Shown: positions 38,598 to 46,398, counted from the first letter of the stretch. The stretch: 64,000 nt of DNA from Anaerocolumna sp. MB42-C2 (GCF_030913705.1 NZ_CP133190.1:620001-684000), one strand, 5' to 3'. The notes: generated from the letters alone by a model not told the origin. Numbers and translations are program-made.

Positions 38598-39446
38598 TTA
38601 TAGATGTATCCGCATATTATCATAAGCAAAAAAAACATTCTTGTAGTTCTTTTCCATTGCTTGATAATCCTCATAAGTTTTACCCCAATCTTCTTCCAGA
38701 TGGGTAATTATTACTTTTTTAATGTTATAATAATTTTGCAGTTCCAATATTTCATCCAGAGTAAAAAGTTCCTTACGTAACCCATTGTCTTTTTCTAAAC
38801 GGAATCCATCTTTTAACATATCACCGACAATCGTATTACCGATAATTAAATAGTCTGCCTTATCAAACAATTTATTTTTAGGAAAAGGCTTAACATCACA
38901 AGGTGCATAAATTAATTTTTTATTATTTTGCTCAAATAAAAATATAGTTACATCTGCCTTACTATTTACCGGAAGTAACGTAATTTTAATATCCTCAATT
39001 ATAATAGCGTCACTGATCTGTTCACGGACAATCAAATTCATGGACTTATAATACTCCATAATAGAGCCATATTTGGTATGTATTGCATTAATATCCTCCA
39101 TAACAATAGGTAATGCCATAACTTTAATGGGATCTTTACACCGGATACCCACAGACATAGAAAGCCAGTCCAGTCTTAGCTGCTCGATTACTCTTAATCC
39201 CAGTGTATGGTCCGGATCTAAATGACTATATAAAATATAATCAATGGCATTAATATCACAATGATTTAAACCATGGACAATATCCTCCGGCGTATCGATT
39301 AATAAATTAATATCCTTTAATACCAGACTACAGCCGCATCTGGCATAAGGGTATCCCTTTAACCTTGCTTCCTTACATACCTTGCAGCCGCATAACGGTC
39401 TAGGCGTACATACACAACCTCCGGAACCTGTTATAATAAATTCCAT
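38598..39446 (-). CDS. MBL-fold metallohydrolase (PhnP-like)
   Basis: A 282-residue metallo-beta-lactamase-fold protein. The N-terminal ITGSGGCVCTPRPLCGCKVC block with paired cysteines resembles the zinc-binding entry of PhnP-type phosphodiesterases. The metal motif SHLDPDHTLG (HxDxDH form) lies near residues 74-83, and the C-terminal ITHLEEDWG supplies a further histidine. PhnP-like enzymes hydrolyse cyclic phosphodiesters; the substrate here is unknown and no phosphonate genes are nearby. AGGAGG precedes the ATG. Transcribed divergently from the zinc-ribbon gene. Confidence 0.8.
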   Translation of the reverse strand: MEFIITGSGGCVCTPRPLCGCKVCKEARLKGYPYARCGCSLVLKDINLLIDTPEDIVHGLNHCDINAIDYILYSHLDPDHTLGLRVIEQLRLDWLSMSVGIRCKDPIKVMALPIVMEDINAIHTKYGSIMEYYKSMNLIVREQISDAIIIEDIKITLLPVNSKADVTIFLFEQNNKKLIYAPCDVKPFPKNKLFDKADYLIIGNTIVGDMLKDGFRLEKDNGLRKELFTLDEILELQNYYNIKKVIITHLEEDWGKTYEDYQAMEKNYKNVFFAYDNMRIHL

Positions 39447-39609
39447 ATAATCTCCTCCTATGCCATTTACTATTATGCTATTTCATCATATTTTATTACA
39501 ATCAATAGTATCATATTATGGAATTTTGTGGAATAATAAATTTACAGATTAGCGTTTGCTTTTTTATATTATAAGATTTAAATAAGTAGAAAATATTATT
39601 TCGCTGTGC

Positions 39610-39642
39610 TATACTTGACAAGTATACAAAATCAAGTATATT
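39610..39642 (+). promoter_or_regulatory. Promoter with a perfect palindrome over the -35
   Basis: TTGACA (39615-39620) and TATATT (39637-39642) are 16 bases apart. The -35 is embedded in a 17-base palindrome, TATACTTG-A-CAAGTATA (39610-39626), and a third half-site TCAAGTATA overlaps the -10. This has the form of a repressor operator. The downstream gene is the zinc-ribbon protein. Confidence 0.6.
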
Positions 39643-39671
39643 TAAAAATAAGGCATACAGAGGTGAATATT

Positions 39672-40046
39672 ATGTTTTTTATTATGGGGATATCCTCCGG
39701 TCAGAAAAAGTTAGAATTTGTACAGACTATATTTTGTTCAAAATGCAGCCAATTCGGAAGGTTAGAACTTTATATCACATATACTTCTTTTACTTTATTT
39801 TTTATCCCGATTTTTAAATGGAATAAAAAATATTATGCTAAGGCTGCCTGCTGCGGCGCCCTGTATACAATAGAGGCAGAAATTGGTAAGAAAATTGCAA
39901 ACAAAGAAACCATAACATTAACAGAACAGGATTTACATTTAATAAATAATCCGAATTCCTATACAAATGATAATCCATGTCCAAACTGCGGATATGCATT
40001 ATATCCTGATTATTCATATTGTCCAAAATGCGGTTTCAGGCTTTAA
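39672..40046 (+). CDS. Zinc-ribbon protein of unknown function
   Basis: A 124-residue protein with two zinc-ribbon elements. An internal pair CSKC (about residues 24-27) goes with a CC doublet near 60, and the C-terminal CPNCGYALYPDYSYCPKCGFRL is a complete double CxxC zinc ribbon of the type found at the ends of many small Firmicutes proteins. Between them is a hydrophobic stretch (LYITYTSFTLFFIPIF) that may be a membrane segment or buried strand. The ATG at 39672 is chosen because AGAGGTG lies six bases upstream. I do not know its function. It has its own palindromic promoter and is followed by the GntR-RCK_C regulator. Confidence 0.75.
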   Translation: MFFIMGISSGQKKLEFVQTIFCSKCSQFGRLELYITYTSFTLFFIPIFKWNKKYYAKAACCGALYTIEAEIGKKIANKETITLTEQDLHLINNPNSYTNDNPCPNCGYALYPDYSYCPKCGFRL

Positions 40047-40145
40047 ATAACTGAGATAACATGATAAAATTATATGTCGATTATAATAAAGTAACGGAAA
40101 TACTAATTATTAAAACGGAATATCGGACAAAAGACAGGAGATAAA

Positions 40146-40781
40146 ATGGAAAAAAAAACCCAGATTACTAATCCAAGATATCAGCAGATAGCTATGGATA
40201 TCGCATCGAAAATTGTAGATAAACATTACAGCATCGGTGATAAAATATATGCCAGGTCATCAGTGGCAAGCCAATACGGAGTATCTTCCGAAACAGCCAG
40301 AAGAGCTATGTGCATACTTTCGGACCTAAATATTGTGGATACCACCAAGGGAAGCGGAGTGCTTATAAAATCTTATGAGAATGCATTAAAATTTGTACGG
40401 CAATACAATGATATTCAAACCATCACCAATCTGAAGAAGGAAATAATGGACAGTGTTAATCGTCAATCAAAAGAAATTGATTACTTTAGTCAATGCCTTG
40501 AGAAATTAATCGATTATACCGACCGTTTTCGCTCAATTAACCCATTTGTACCATCCGAACTGGAGATTACCTCCAAATCTCCCTTTCTTAATAAAACGAT
40601 TGAAGAAGTTAATTTCTGGCATAATACCAGTGCTACTATTATTGGAATAAAAAGAGACGTTTCGTTAATTTTATCGCCGGGTCCTTATGCTGTATTCTTA
40701 GAACATGATATATTATATTTTATCGGTGATGAAAACAGCTATGATAGAGTACGAAACTTTATGTATCCGCGCAAGAGTTAA
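40146..40781 (+). CDS. GntR-type winged helix regulator with RCK_C domain (BusR-like)
   Basis: A 211-residue regulator. Residues about 8-75 form a GntR-type winged helix (YQQIAMDIASKIVDKHYSIG, then VSSETARRAM). Residues about 80-130 are helical and probably coiled coil, and about 140-205 match an RCK_C/TrkA_C domain (FLNKTIEEVNF, IIGIKRD, LSPGPYAVFLEHDILYFIGD). The same architecture is found in BusR, a c-di-AMP-binding repressor of the osmolyte importer BusAB in streptococci and lactococci. c-di-AMP sensing here is inferred from that domain match. No transporter is adjacent, so its targets would be elsewhere. A strong terminator follows. Confidence 0.8.
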   Translation: MEKKTQITNPRYQQIAMDIASKIVDKHYSIGDKIYARSSVASQYGVSSETARRAMCILSDLNIVDTTKGSGVLIKSYENALKFVRQYNDIQTITNLKKEIMDSVNRQSKEIDYFSQCLEKLIDYTDRFRSINPFVPSELEITSKSPFLNKTIEEVNFWHNTSATIIGIKRDVSLILSPGPYAVFLEHDILYFIGDENSYDRVRNFMYPRKS

Positions 40782-40843
40782 AAGCTTATTAAACAACAGC
40801 ACTGACCTGTTGGAATTCTATTTTTTATATCCCATGAGATAAG

Positions 40844-40880
40844 CCTTATACAAGTCAAACCGATTTGTATAAGGTTTTTT
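40844..40880 (+). terminator. Terminator of the GntR-RCK_C gene
   Basis: A 10-bp stem CCTTATACAA/TTGTATAAGG with an 11-base loop (40844-40874) is followed by six T on the plus strand. A clear intrinsic terminator 60 bases after the gene. Confidence 0.8.
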
Positions 40881-41037
40881 AATGGTTAATTTGACAAAGT
40901 ATCAACTTATAATTTTTGTTAAGTTATTACTTCCGAATAATCTCTTTATTACAAAAGGCTTCCGCATATCCTTTCAATTGCTTAAATATATATTGATATT
41001 TAATAAATTATTCCTTGAATAATTTAAAATAATCACA

Positions 41038-41088
41038 AATAATTTAGTATTTTTAGATTAATATTAAGATACTAAATTATTTTTTTTA
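41038..41088 (+). other. AT-rich perfect 13-bp inverted repeat with T run
   Basis: AATAATTTAGTAT (41038-41050) is perfectly complemented by 41069-41081 with an 18-base loop and is followed by eight T. It has the form of a terminator, but no gene ends nearby apart from one already terminated 160 bases upstream. It lies in the middle of the 584-base gap 40782-41365, which is otherwise very AT-rich. Confidence 0.5.
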
Positions 41089-41160
41089 TTCATATATTAA
41101 TTTACATTCTTTTCGTTTCGAACTTATAGAACTCCAAATTTTATATAATAATTAATAAAA

Positions 41161-41213
41161 TCTATGCAAAAAAAATAAAACTCATACAAAAACATTAAAA
41201 ACTTATACAAAAA
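41161..41213 (+). repeat. Three direct repeats spaced two helical turns apart
   Basis: The motif (c)TnATnCAAAAA occurs at 41161 (TCTATGCAAAAA), 41181 (CTCATACAAAAA) and 41202 (CTTATACAAAAA), with spacings of 20 and 21 bases. They lie about 150-200 bases ahead of the ArsR-type gene. The phasing on one DNA face is what a multimeric regulator would need; autoregulation by that gene is only a suggestion. Confidence 0.35.
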
Positions 41214-41365
41214 GTATTAACATTATAAAATAATTATTTTATTATTTTAAATTTATCTATATTAAATTTATCAGGTATAACAGGAACCACTCTTGCTTTA
41301 TTTTAGATATTGCTTTATAATAATTTATAGGAAAAATATACAAAAAGAAGAGGGAGGTGTCCTAC

Positions 41366-42316
41366 ATGTTGCATATAAAAACATTGGATGAAGGCTTGGA
41401 CGTATTCAAAGCTCTTGGTTCGGAGATCAGGATATCTATCATTAAGTTATTATTAAAAAATAAAGGTATGAATATGAACGAACTGGCCAGCAGTTTAAAC
41501 ATTACAAACGGTGCTCTTACCAGTCACATAAAAAAATTGGAAGATTGCGGAATCGTCACAATTGTAAGTGAATCAGCAGGACACGGCAATCAAAAGAAAT
41601 GTATGGTACATCTGGATAAAATATTAGTCGAATTTGACAGCGAAGAACAAAAGAAAAATATCTATGAAACCGAACTTAAAATCGGGCATTATTCCGATTA
41701 TAAGATATATCCCACCTGCGGTTTAGCAACTGTTAATCAACTTATCGGTGAAGTGGATGATGCCAGATATTTTGCTCATCCAAGCCGCATAGACAGTGAT
41801 ATATTATGGTTTACAAAAGGGTATGTGGAATATATTATTCCAAACTTTTTACCGGTGCAGCAAAAAATAGACCAGATAACTATCTCTGCAGAATTAGGTT
41901 CAGAGGCACCTGGAGTTAATGATATATGGCCCTCCGATATCCACTTTTTCTTAAATGAAAAATGTCTCGGAATGTGGACCAGTCCCGGAGATTTCGGTGA
42001 CGTAAAAGGAATTTTTACACCTGATTGGTGGTATCCTAACTGGAATCAATATGGATTACTTAAATTAATTGTAATTAATAATGCCGGCACATTTATCGAT
42101 GGGCTGCAAATATCAGGTGTATCCCTAAAGGATCTAAATCTTGATTACAGAAGTACGCTTAAATTCAAATTTGCTGTACCGGACGATGCGGAACATGTAG
42201 GCGGTTTAACTATATTCGGACGTAATTTCGGTAATTATAATCAAGATATTAAAGTGCGTATCCATTACAGTCCTATTGACGATAATTCTAATCAATCTAA
42301 TATGGATTCCTTGTAA
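41366..42316 (+). CDS. ArsR-type winged helix regulator with unknown C-terminal domain
   Basis: A 316-residue protein. Residues about 5-85 form an ArsR-type winged helix (DVFKALGSEIRISIIKLLL, then NMNELASSLNITNGALTSHIKKLEDCGIV). The remaining 220 residues are beta-rich and aromatic (IWPSDIHFFLNEKCLGMWTS, DWWYPNWNQYG) and end in a jelly-roll-like segment with GGLTIFGRNFGNY. Similar fusions occur in Clostridia and Bacilli near carbohydrate genes, so the C-terminal part may bind a sugar; this is inferred, not shown. The ATG at 41366 is six bases after GGAGGTG. It is a single gene with its own terminator. Confidence 0.75.
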   Translation: MLHIKTLDEGLDVFKALGSEIRISIIKLLLKNKGMNMNELASSLNITNGALTSHIKKLEDCGIVTIVSESAGHGNQKKCMVHLDKILVEFDSEEQKKNIYETELKIGHYSDYKIYPTCGLATVNQLIGEVDDARYFAHPSRIDSDILWFTKGYVEYIIPNFLPVQQKIDQITISAELGSEAPGVNDIWPSDIHFFLNEKCLGMWTSPGDFGDVKGIFTPDWWYPNWNQYGLLKLIVINNAGTFIDGLQISGVSLKDLNLDYRSTLKFKFAVPDDAEHVGGLTIFGRNFGNYNQDIKVRIHYSPIDDNSNQSNMDSL

Positions 42317-42322
42317 ATATAT

Positions 42323-42364
42323 AGGTATATAATTCAAAACATACTTTGAACTATATACCTTTTA
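42323..42364 (+). terminator. Terminator of the ArsR-type gene
   Basis: AGGTATATA-A-TTCAAA pairs with TTTGAA-C-TATATACCT (42323-42360, one mismatch, six-base loop), followed by TTTTATT. It lies directly after the stop codon at 42316. Confidence 0.75.
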
Positions 42365-42437
42365 TTAATATGACTTCTGAGCCCATATTTAATGAAATAC
42401 ACCTTTTGCGGTTCATACGCATCACCGGCCAGGTTTT

Positions 42438-42508
42438 TATTTCATAGGAGAATTTCCAATGAAATAAAAGACAGTTACACATTGTGTTTCAACCAATCTG
42501 TAACTGTT
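42438..42508 (-). terminator. Tandem hairpins ending the signal peptidase genes
   Basis: The first minus-strand hairpin has ACAGTTAC/GTAACTGT arms (about 42471-42508) and is followed by CTTTTATTTC. A second hairpin follows at about 42438-42468 with TTATTTCAT..ATGAAATAA arms. Together they close the convergent space between the ArsR-type gene and the signal peptidase. Confidence 0.5.
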
Positions 42509-42530
42509 TCCTACCATATTTTAATTATTA

Positions 42531-43184
42531 TTATTTTTGATTTAATAGGCCAAATTTTTTAAGAGGCCATATTCGAAGAATTGCACGTCCGCCGATGTTT
42601 TCTTTCGGAACAACTCCTACTTCCTCATAGCGGCTGTCTAAGCTTACTTCCCGATTATCTCCCATAACAAAATATTCATCGTCTCCTAATGTCAGCGGTT
42701 CTTCTGCTGTACCGGCAAAGGTAATCGGTTCTTTTCCGTAATTTTCTTTCAGAATTTCACCATTGATATAAATATCGCTGCCTTTTATCTGTATCGTCTC
42801 TCCCGGCAAACCAATAATTCGCTTTACATAATACTCTTCGTTCTTCCTGCCATGAGGATAAAACACGACAATATCAAAACGTTTTAACTTATCTAAATGA
42901 TAACTGATTTTTTCTACCATAAGGTGTTCCCCGTTATGCAACGTGTTTTCCATTGATGGACCATCTACTATAGTTCTTTGTATTACATAAGTCGGAATCA
43001 AATAAATACATGTATATATTATAATTGCATATATAATAATATCTGTCAGGATAGACAAGCGTTTCCGCTTTTTATCTTCTTTCTTTGTTCCCGTTTGGTC
43101 AATTGCATTATAAGGCTCGAATTCTTCTATATTCTCTATACCGTTTTCTTCTTCGTAATCTTCTGTTTTTTTCTCTCCGCTCAT
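42531..43184 (-). CDS. lepB: Signal peptidase I (first of two)
   Basis: A 217-residue type I signal peptidase. An acidic cytosolic N-terminus (about 1-38) precedes one membrane helix (about 42-64). The catalytic serine is in GPSMENTLHNGEHL (near residue 75) and the lysine in YYVKRIIGLPGETIQI (near 119). The GDNREVSLDSRYEEVG box completes the fold. It cleaves signal peptides outside the membrane. The ATG at 43184 follows GGAG by nine bases. It is 30 bases downstream of a paralogue of similar length. Confidence 0.93.
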   Translation of the reverse strand: MSGEKKTEDYEEENGIENIEEFEPYNAIDQTGTKKEDKKRKRLSILTDIIIYAIIIYTCIYLIPTYVIQRTIVDGPSMENTLHNGEHLMVEKISYHLDKLKRFDIVVFYPHGRKNEEYYVKRIIGLPGETIQIKGSDIYINGEILKENYGKEPITFAGTAEEPLTLGDDEYFVMGDNREVSLDSRYEEVGVVPKENIGGRAILRIWPLKKFGLLNQK

Positions 43185-43214
43185 TATTCTAATCTCCAAT
43201 CAGCTTTCAGTAAT

Positions 43215-43841
43215 TTATTGATGCTCCAATACACCAAAATTCTCAAATGGCCAGATTCTTACCCATGCACGTCCGATGATAGCTTTTCTATCTACGGTGC
43301 CAATACTGGAATCCCGGCTGTCCTTACTGTTATTTCTATTATCTCCCAATAGAAAGTATTCATTTTTTCCTAAAACAATAGGTTCTTTCGCTATACCACC
43401 GTCTGCTATGGGGTTATTTCCATAATCTTCATTAAGGAGTTGATCATTAATATAGATATCACTTCCGATTATTTGAACCGTCTCTCCGGGAAGTCCTATT
43501 ACCCTTTTTATATAGTAAGTATCTTTATCCTCCTGATAAGGTCTGAAGACAACAATATCAAAGCGCTTTGGTTTATTTATTTCATAAGATACCTTTTCCA
43601 ATATTAAATGATCTTCGTTATGTAGCGTACTCTCCATGGAACTGCCGCTAACTTCTATCTGCTGCCCCACAAATTGATGTATTAACAACACAGATACAAT
43701 GACCACAACAAAGTATAGAATCATTTCACTAATTTCTTTTCCGTAATTTATCTGTTTTTCCTTTGATTCCTCTTCCTGGCCATCCGTCGTATTTGTCTCT
43801 TCCGATACCCTTAACCAGGATCTATCCTTATTGTCTTCCAT
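43215..43841 (-). CDS. lepB: Signal peptidase I (second of two)
   Basis: A 208-residue type I signal peptidase very similar to its neighbour: a charged N-terminus, one membrane helix (about 34-56), the serine motif GSSMESTLHNEDHL, the lysine motif YYIKRVIGLPGETVQI, and GDNRNNSKDSRDSSIG. The start at 43841 has GGGAG six bases upstream and avoids an upstream hydrophobic reading that lacks a signal. The pair probably arose by tandem duplication; several signal peptidases per genome are common in sporulating Firmicutes. Confidence 0.92.
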   Translation of the reverse strand: MEDNKDRSWLRVSEETNTTDGQEEESKEKQINYGKEISEMILYFVVVIVSVLLIHQFVGQQIEVSGSSMESTLHNEDHLILEKVSYEINKPKRFDIVVFRPYQEDKDTYYIKRVIGLPGETVQIIGSDIYINDQLLNEDYGNNPIADGGIAKEPIVLGKNEYFLLGDNRNNSKDSRDSSIGTVDRKAIIGRAWVRIWPFENFGVLEHQ

Positions 43842-43878
43842 ATAGATCTCCCATCTTAGGCTAAGGCTTATTAAGCCA

Positions 43879-44030
43879 AAGCATAATATATGATAAAGCA
43901 CTCTCGCAGGATACCTTATTATTTTATGATGATTCTATAATTCTGCTATAGAATCTCAAATAATAATAAAGGATCACACGAAAGTGCTCATGAGAGCTCA
44001 TCTAAATCATAACGAGCTAATATTATGCTT
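43879..44030. repeat. Large imperfect palindromic element at the rpoZ 3' end
   Basis: About 150 bases form a nested inverted repeat. The outer arms AAGCATAATAT (43879-43889) and ATATTATGCTT (44020-44030) are perfect complements. The inner arms, about 43 bases each, from AGCACT (near 43898) to ATTCTATA and back from TATAGAAT to AGTGCT (ending near 43988), match at most positions around a short loop. The outer right arm overlaps the end of rpoZ. It could be a miniature inverted-repeat element or a strong processing or termination structure between rpoZ and the signal peptidases. Confidence 0.6.
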
Positions 44031-44268
44031 CTTTTGTTTCATCGTCATTCACTATTTTTACTTTTGACTGATATAATTCTTCCACTGCTATGGACAATGG
44101 TTTTGCGGAAGTTGCACGTACCAAAGGGTCAACTCCGTTAATCAGCTGCCTGGCTCTTTTAGCGGTTGCTAAAACGATGGAATATCTGCTATTTACTACA
44201 GGTTGTTCACCTGGCTCTACCTCACTGTTTACTACTTTCATTAAATCTGTATATGATGGATGTAACAT
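44023..44268 (-). CDS. rpoZ: RNA polymerase omega subunit
   Basis: An 81-residue omega subunit, a typical short clostridial length. MLHPSYTDLMK at the start, SRYSIVLATAKRARQL (the conserved core) and PLSIAVEELYQSKVKI match the family. Omega binds the beta-prime C-terminus and helps assemble polymerase. GGAAGGAG lies six bases before the ATG at 44268; a slightly longer frame upstream is not used. In most Clostridia gmk lies directly upstream between remA and rpoZ; here that space holds only 164 AT-rich bases. Confidence 0.93.
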   Translation of the reverse strand: MLHPSYTDLMKVVNSEVEPGEQPVVNSRYSIVLATAKRARQLINGVDPLVRATSAKPLSIAVEELYQSKVKIVNDDETKEA

Positions 44269-44386
44269 AATAATCTCCTTCCGCAAGCTATAAGCTTCCT
44301 AAAAAATATTTAAATATGATATCTATATTTATCAATTTATATATAATAAATATAATTGTATACTTTTGTTTTATTTGTATACTTTT

Positions 44387-44428
44387 ATTTATATATTTTC
44401 ATTTATATATTCTTATTTATATATTTTT
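44387..44428. repeat. Three tandem 14-bp AT repeats between remA and rpoZ
   Basis: ATTTATATATTTTC, ATTTATATATTCTT and ATTTATATATTTTT follow one another at 44387-44428. Just to the left, TTGTATACTTTT occurs twice about 19 bases apart. This is the place where gmk is normally found. The sequence may be simple slippage, or the scar of a lost gene. Confidence 0.55.
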
Positions 44429-44432
44429 ATCT

Positions 44433-44705
44433 TTAATCATTGTAATATACAGTTGTTTCAGTTTCTTCTTTTATATTTATGCGGTTTGCTATGGTTTCAG
44501 GCAACAAGGCAGATAATACCAGATGCCCGCTGTCTGTTACAATAACGGCTTTTGTTTTCCTGCCGCAGGTTGCATCTATAGCTGTCCCTGCATCCTTGGC
44601 ACTTTGTACCATTCTTTTAATCGGTGCCGCTTCAGGGCTAATGATTCCAACTATTTTGTTCGAATTGACTACATTACCAAATCCAATATTAATTAATCGA
44701 TTCAA
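44433..44705 (-). CDS. remA: Extracellular matrix/biofilm regulator RemA (DUF370)
   Basis: A 90-residue RemA family protein. [28 protein letters not shown] and [24 protein letters not shown] are the conserved blocks. In Bacillus subtilis RemA is a ring-forming DNA-binding protein that activates matrix and osmoprotection genes. Translation probably starts at TTG (44703-44705), eight bases after GAGG. It follows yicC as in other Firmicutes. Confidence 0.92.
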   Translation of the reverse strand: MNRLINIGFGNVVNSNKIVGIISPEAAPIKRMVQSAKDAGTAIDATCGRKTKAVIVTDSGHLVLSALLPETIANRINIKEETETTVYYND

Positions 44706-44728
44706 TTTCTGTACCTCATTTCGACATG

Positions 44729-45607
44729 TTATTCTATGTTCTGAATCTGTTCTCTTATTTTCTCAATTTCGGTTTTTAAATCTATCGCTTTATTCGTTAT
44801 ATGAATATCATTTGCTTTTGATAATATCGTATTAGCCTCTCGATTCATCTCCTGAGCAATAAAATCCAGTTTGCGGCCTATTTCTTCTCCGACTTCCAAC
44901 GTATTTTTCATATTCATAATATGACTTCTTAACCTTACGGTTTCTTCATCCACACAAATCTTATCTGCAAATACAGTAACTTCGGTTGCAAGGATACTTT
45001 CCTCTAATTTGGTATCACCTAATAATTCATATACTTTAGCAGTAAGTTTTTGTCTGTATTCCGAAACAATCTGAGGTGATCTTTCTTCAATATAATTGAT
45101 GTAATCAACCATGCCATCTAATTTAACGTATAAATCATTTTTCAGATTCAAACCTTCCGCAATTCTTGCCTCTACCAATTGCTCTGCAGCAGCTCTAACT
45201 GCTTTCTCAACTAATTTCCACAATTCCTGCTCATCTATGGTTTGTTCTTCCAGGGTAAATATATCCGGAAATCTGGATAAATTTGATACTCTTATATCAT
45301 TCTCAATCTGAAAAGTTTCACTCATTTGAGACAGATATTTTAAATATTCTTTTGCAATGTCTTCATTATATTTTACACAAACATTATTCTCAGTAAAATC
45401 TTCATACGTGATAAATACATCCACTTTACCACGTCCAATATATTGTTTTAAAACATTTCGTATACCTGCTTCAAAAAAGCTAAGTTTCTTGGGCATCTTA
45501 ATAGAAATGTCACAATACCGGTGGTTCACTGCCTTCATTTCAACAATTATCTTTCGTTCTACTCTTACTTCTTCACATCTACCGAAGCCAGTCATACTTT
45601 TTAACAT
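44729..45607 (-). CDS. yicC: YicC family endoribonuclease
   Basis: A 292-residue YicC/YloC protein. It begins with [12 protein letters not shown], has the middle [18 protein letters not shown], and ends in the conserved block [24 protein letters not shown]. Bacterial YicC members have been shown to be endoribonucleases acting on small RNAs. The ATG at 45607 gives the family start, but no good ribosome binding site is visible; a TTG six codons upstream is no better. First gene of the yicC-remA-rpoZ group. Confidence 0.9.
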   Translation of the reverse strand: MLKSMTGFGRCEEVRVERKIIVEMKAVNHRYCDISIKMPKKLSFFEAGIRNVLKQYIGRGKVDVFITYEDFTENNVCVKYNEDIAKEYLKYLSQMSETFQIENDIRVSNLSRFPDIFTLEEQTIDEQELWKLVEKAVRAAAEQLVEARIAEGLNLKNDLYVKLDGMVDYINYIEERSPQIVSEYRQKLTAKVYELLGDTKLEESILATEVTVFADKICVDEETVRLRSHIMNMKNTLEVGEEIGRKLDFIAQEMNREANTILSKANDIHITNKAIDLKTEIEKIREQIQNIE

Positions 45608-45753
45608 ATTCGCACGTTCTTTCAATATAAAGTTTATAATGCCTGGATTTACAATGATTCATCCCACCTTGTAATCTTTTACAGGCATTTGAATTTATTA
45701 TAGTTGATATACTACGACAAGTCAAGACTGGTTCATAAAATATGTCAGAAAAA

Positions 45754-45787
45754 TGTTACAATTCAGCCTTACGACTGAATTGTAACA
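45754..45787 (-). terminator. Terminator of the unknown gene pair
   Basis: A perfect 13-bp stem (TGTTACAATTCAG/CTGAATTGTAACA, eight-base loop) is followed on the minus strand by ATTTTTC. A second inverted repeat CCCGGGT/ACCCGGG (45832-45838 with 45868-45874) lies between it and the last gene. Both occupy the gap before yicC. Confidence 0.7.
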
Positions 45788-45882
45788 AAAGACGCACTGC
45801 ATATATGTCTTAGATTTTTAAGTGAGTTATACCCGGGTCAATTTATTCTGGAATAGATTAAATCAAAACCCGGGACGTACAG

Positions 45883-46398
45883 TCAACTATCTGACTCAGT
45901 TCTGCTGAAATTTTTAAAAAGCTTTATATTGTTTATGGCATCAATAATCTCCCAGCAGTTTGCACTTGCAAAACTCTCCATTGGATATGCTCCTCCCTGA
46001 TTATTGCGTTCCCAATACCAACCGTTTGCATTTACCTTCCATACATTAAGCTCCTTAAGTCTGCTGGTCATCTTATCAATCTGCCATTCAAGTTCTTTCG
46101 ACATGATTTCCTCGTTACCCTTATAATATACGCTGTTGGGCGATTTGATAAAAAAAGACGGTCTTCCGCACCAGCCGGTCCATTTAAGAGGTTCTCTCTC
46201 CATATATGTATTAACAGCCACCGTTAAACTATCTTTAACAGGTTTGATATCAAAACGTGACGTTAGATTATACTTTTCTATTTTACTGACCAAATCGCAA
46301 TAACTTGAAATAGTAAAAAAATCGGTAAGAGCATCACTGAATCTACTAATAATACTCTCTAATAACGCTGCTGCCTTTTTACATATTTCAGTGTTCAT
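45883..46398 (-). CDS. Conserved-looking hypothetical protein, second of an overlapping pair
   Basis: 171 residues, not recognised. It is helical and aromatic, with no signal peptide or membrane segment; notable segments are KWTGWCGRPSFF and VNANGWYWERNNQGGAYPMESF. The ATG overlaps the stop of the upstream gene by 11 bases (ATGAACACTGA), so it has no separate ribosome binding site and must be translated by coupling, or the two frames are one gene broken by a frameshift. Protein-like composition in both halves favours real coding sequence. It is followed by a strong terminator. Confidence 0.6.
   Translation of the reverse strand: MNTEICKKAAALLESIISRFSDALTDFFTISSYCDLVSKIEKYNLTSRFDIKPVKDSLTVAVNTYMEREPLKWTGWCGRPSFFIKSPNSVYYKGNEEIMSKELEWQIDKMTSRLKELNVWKVNANGWYWERNNQGGAYPMESFASANCWEIIDAINNIKLFKNFSRTESDS

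Noticed and set aside
38393-38674. A 93-codon minus-strand frame downstream of the MBL gene
   Set aside because: It overlaps the 3' end of the MBL gene, runs through that gene's terminator hairpin, and its composition is not protein-like.
44287-44432. AT repeats between remA and rpoZ as a CRISPR or origin
   Set aside because: Copies are 14 bases with no spacers, and there are no DnaA boxes; simple tandem duplication is enough.
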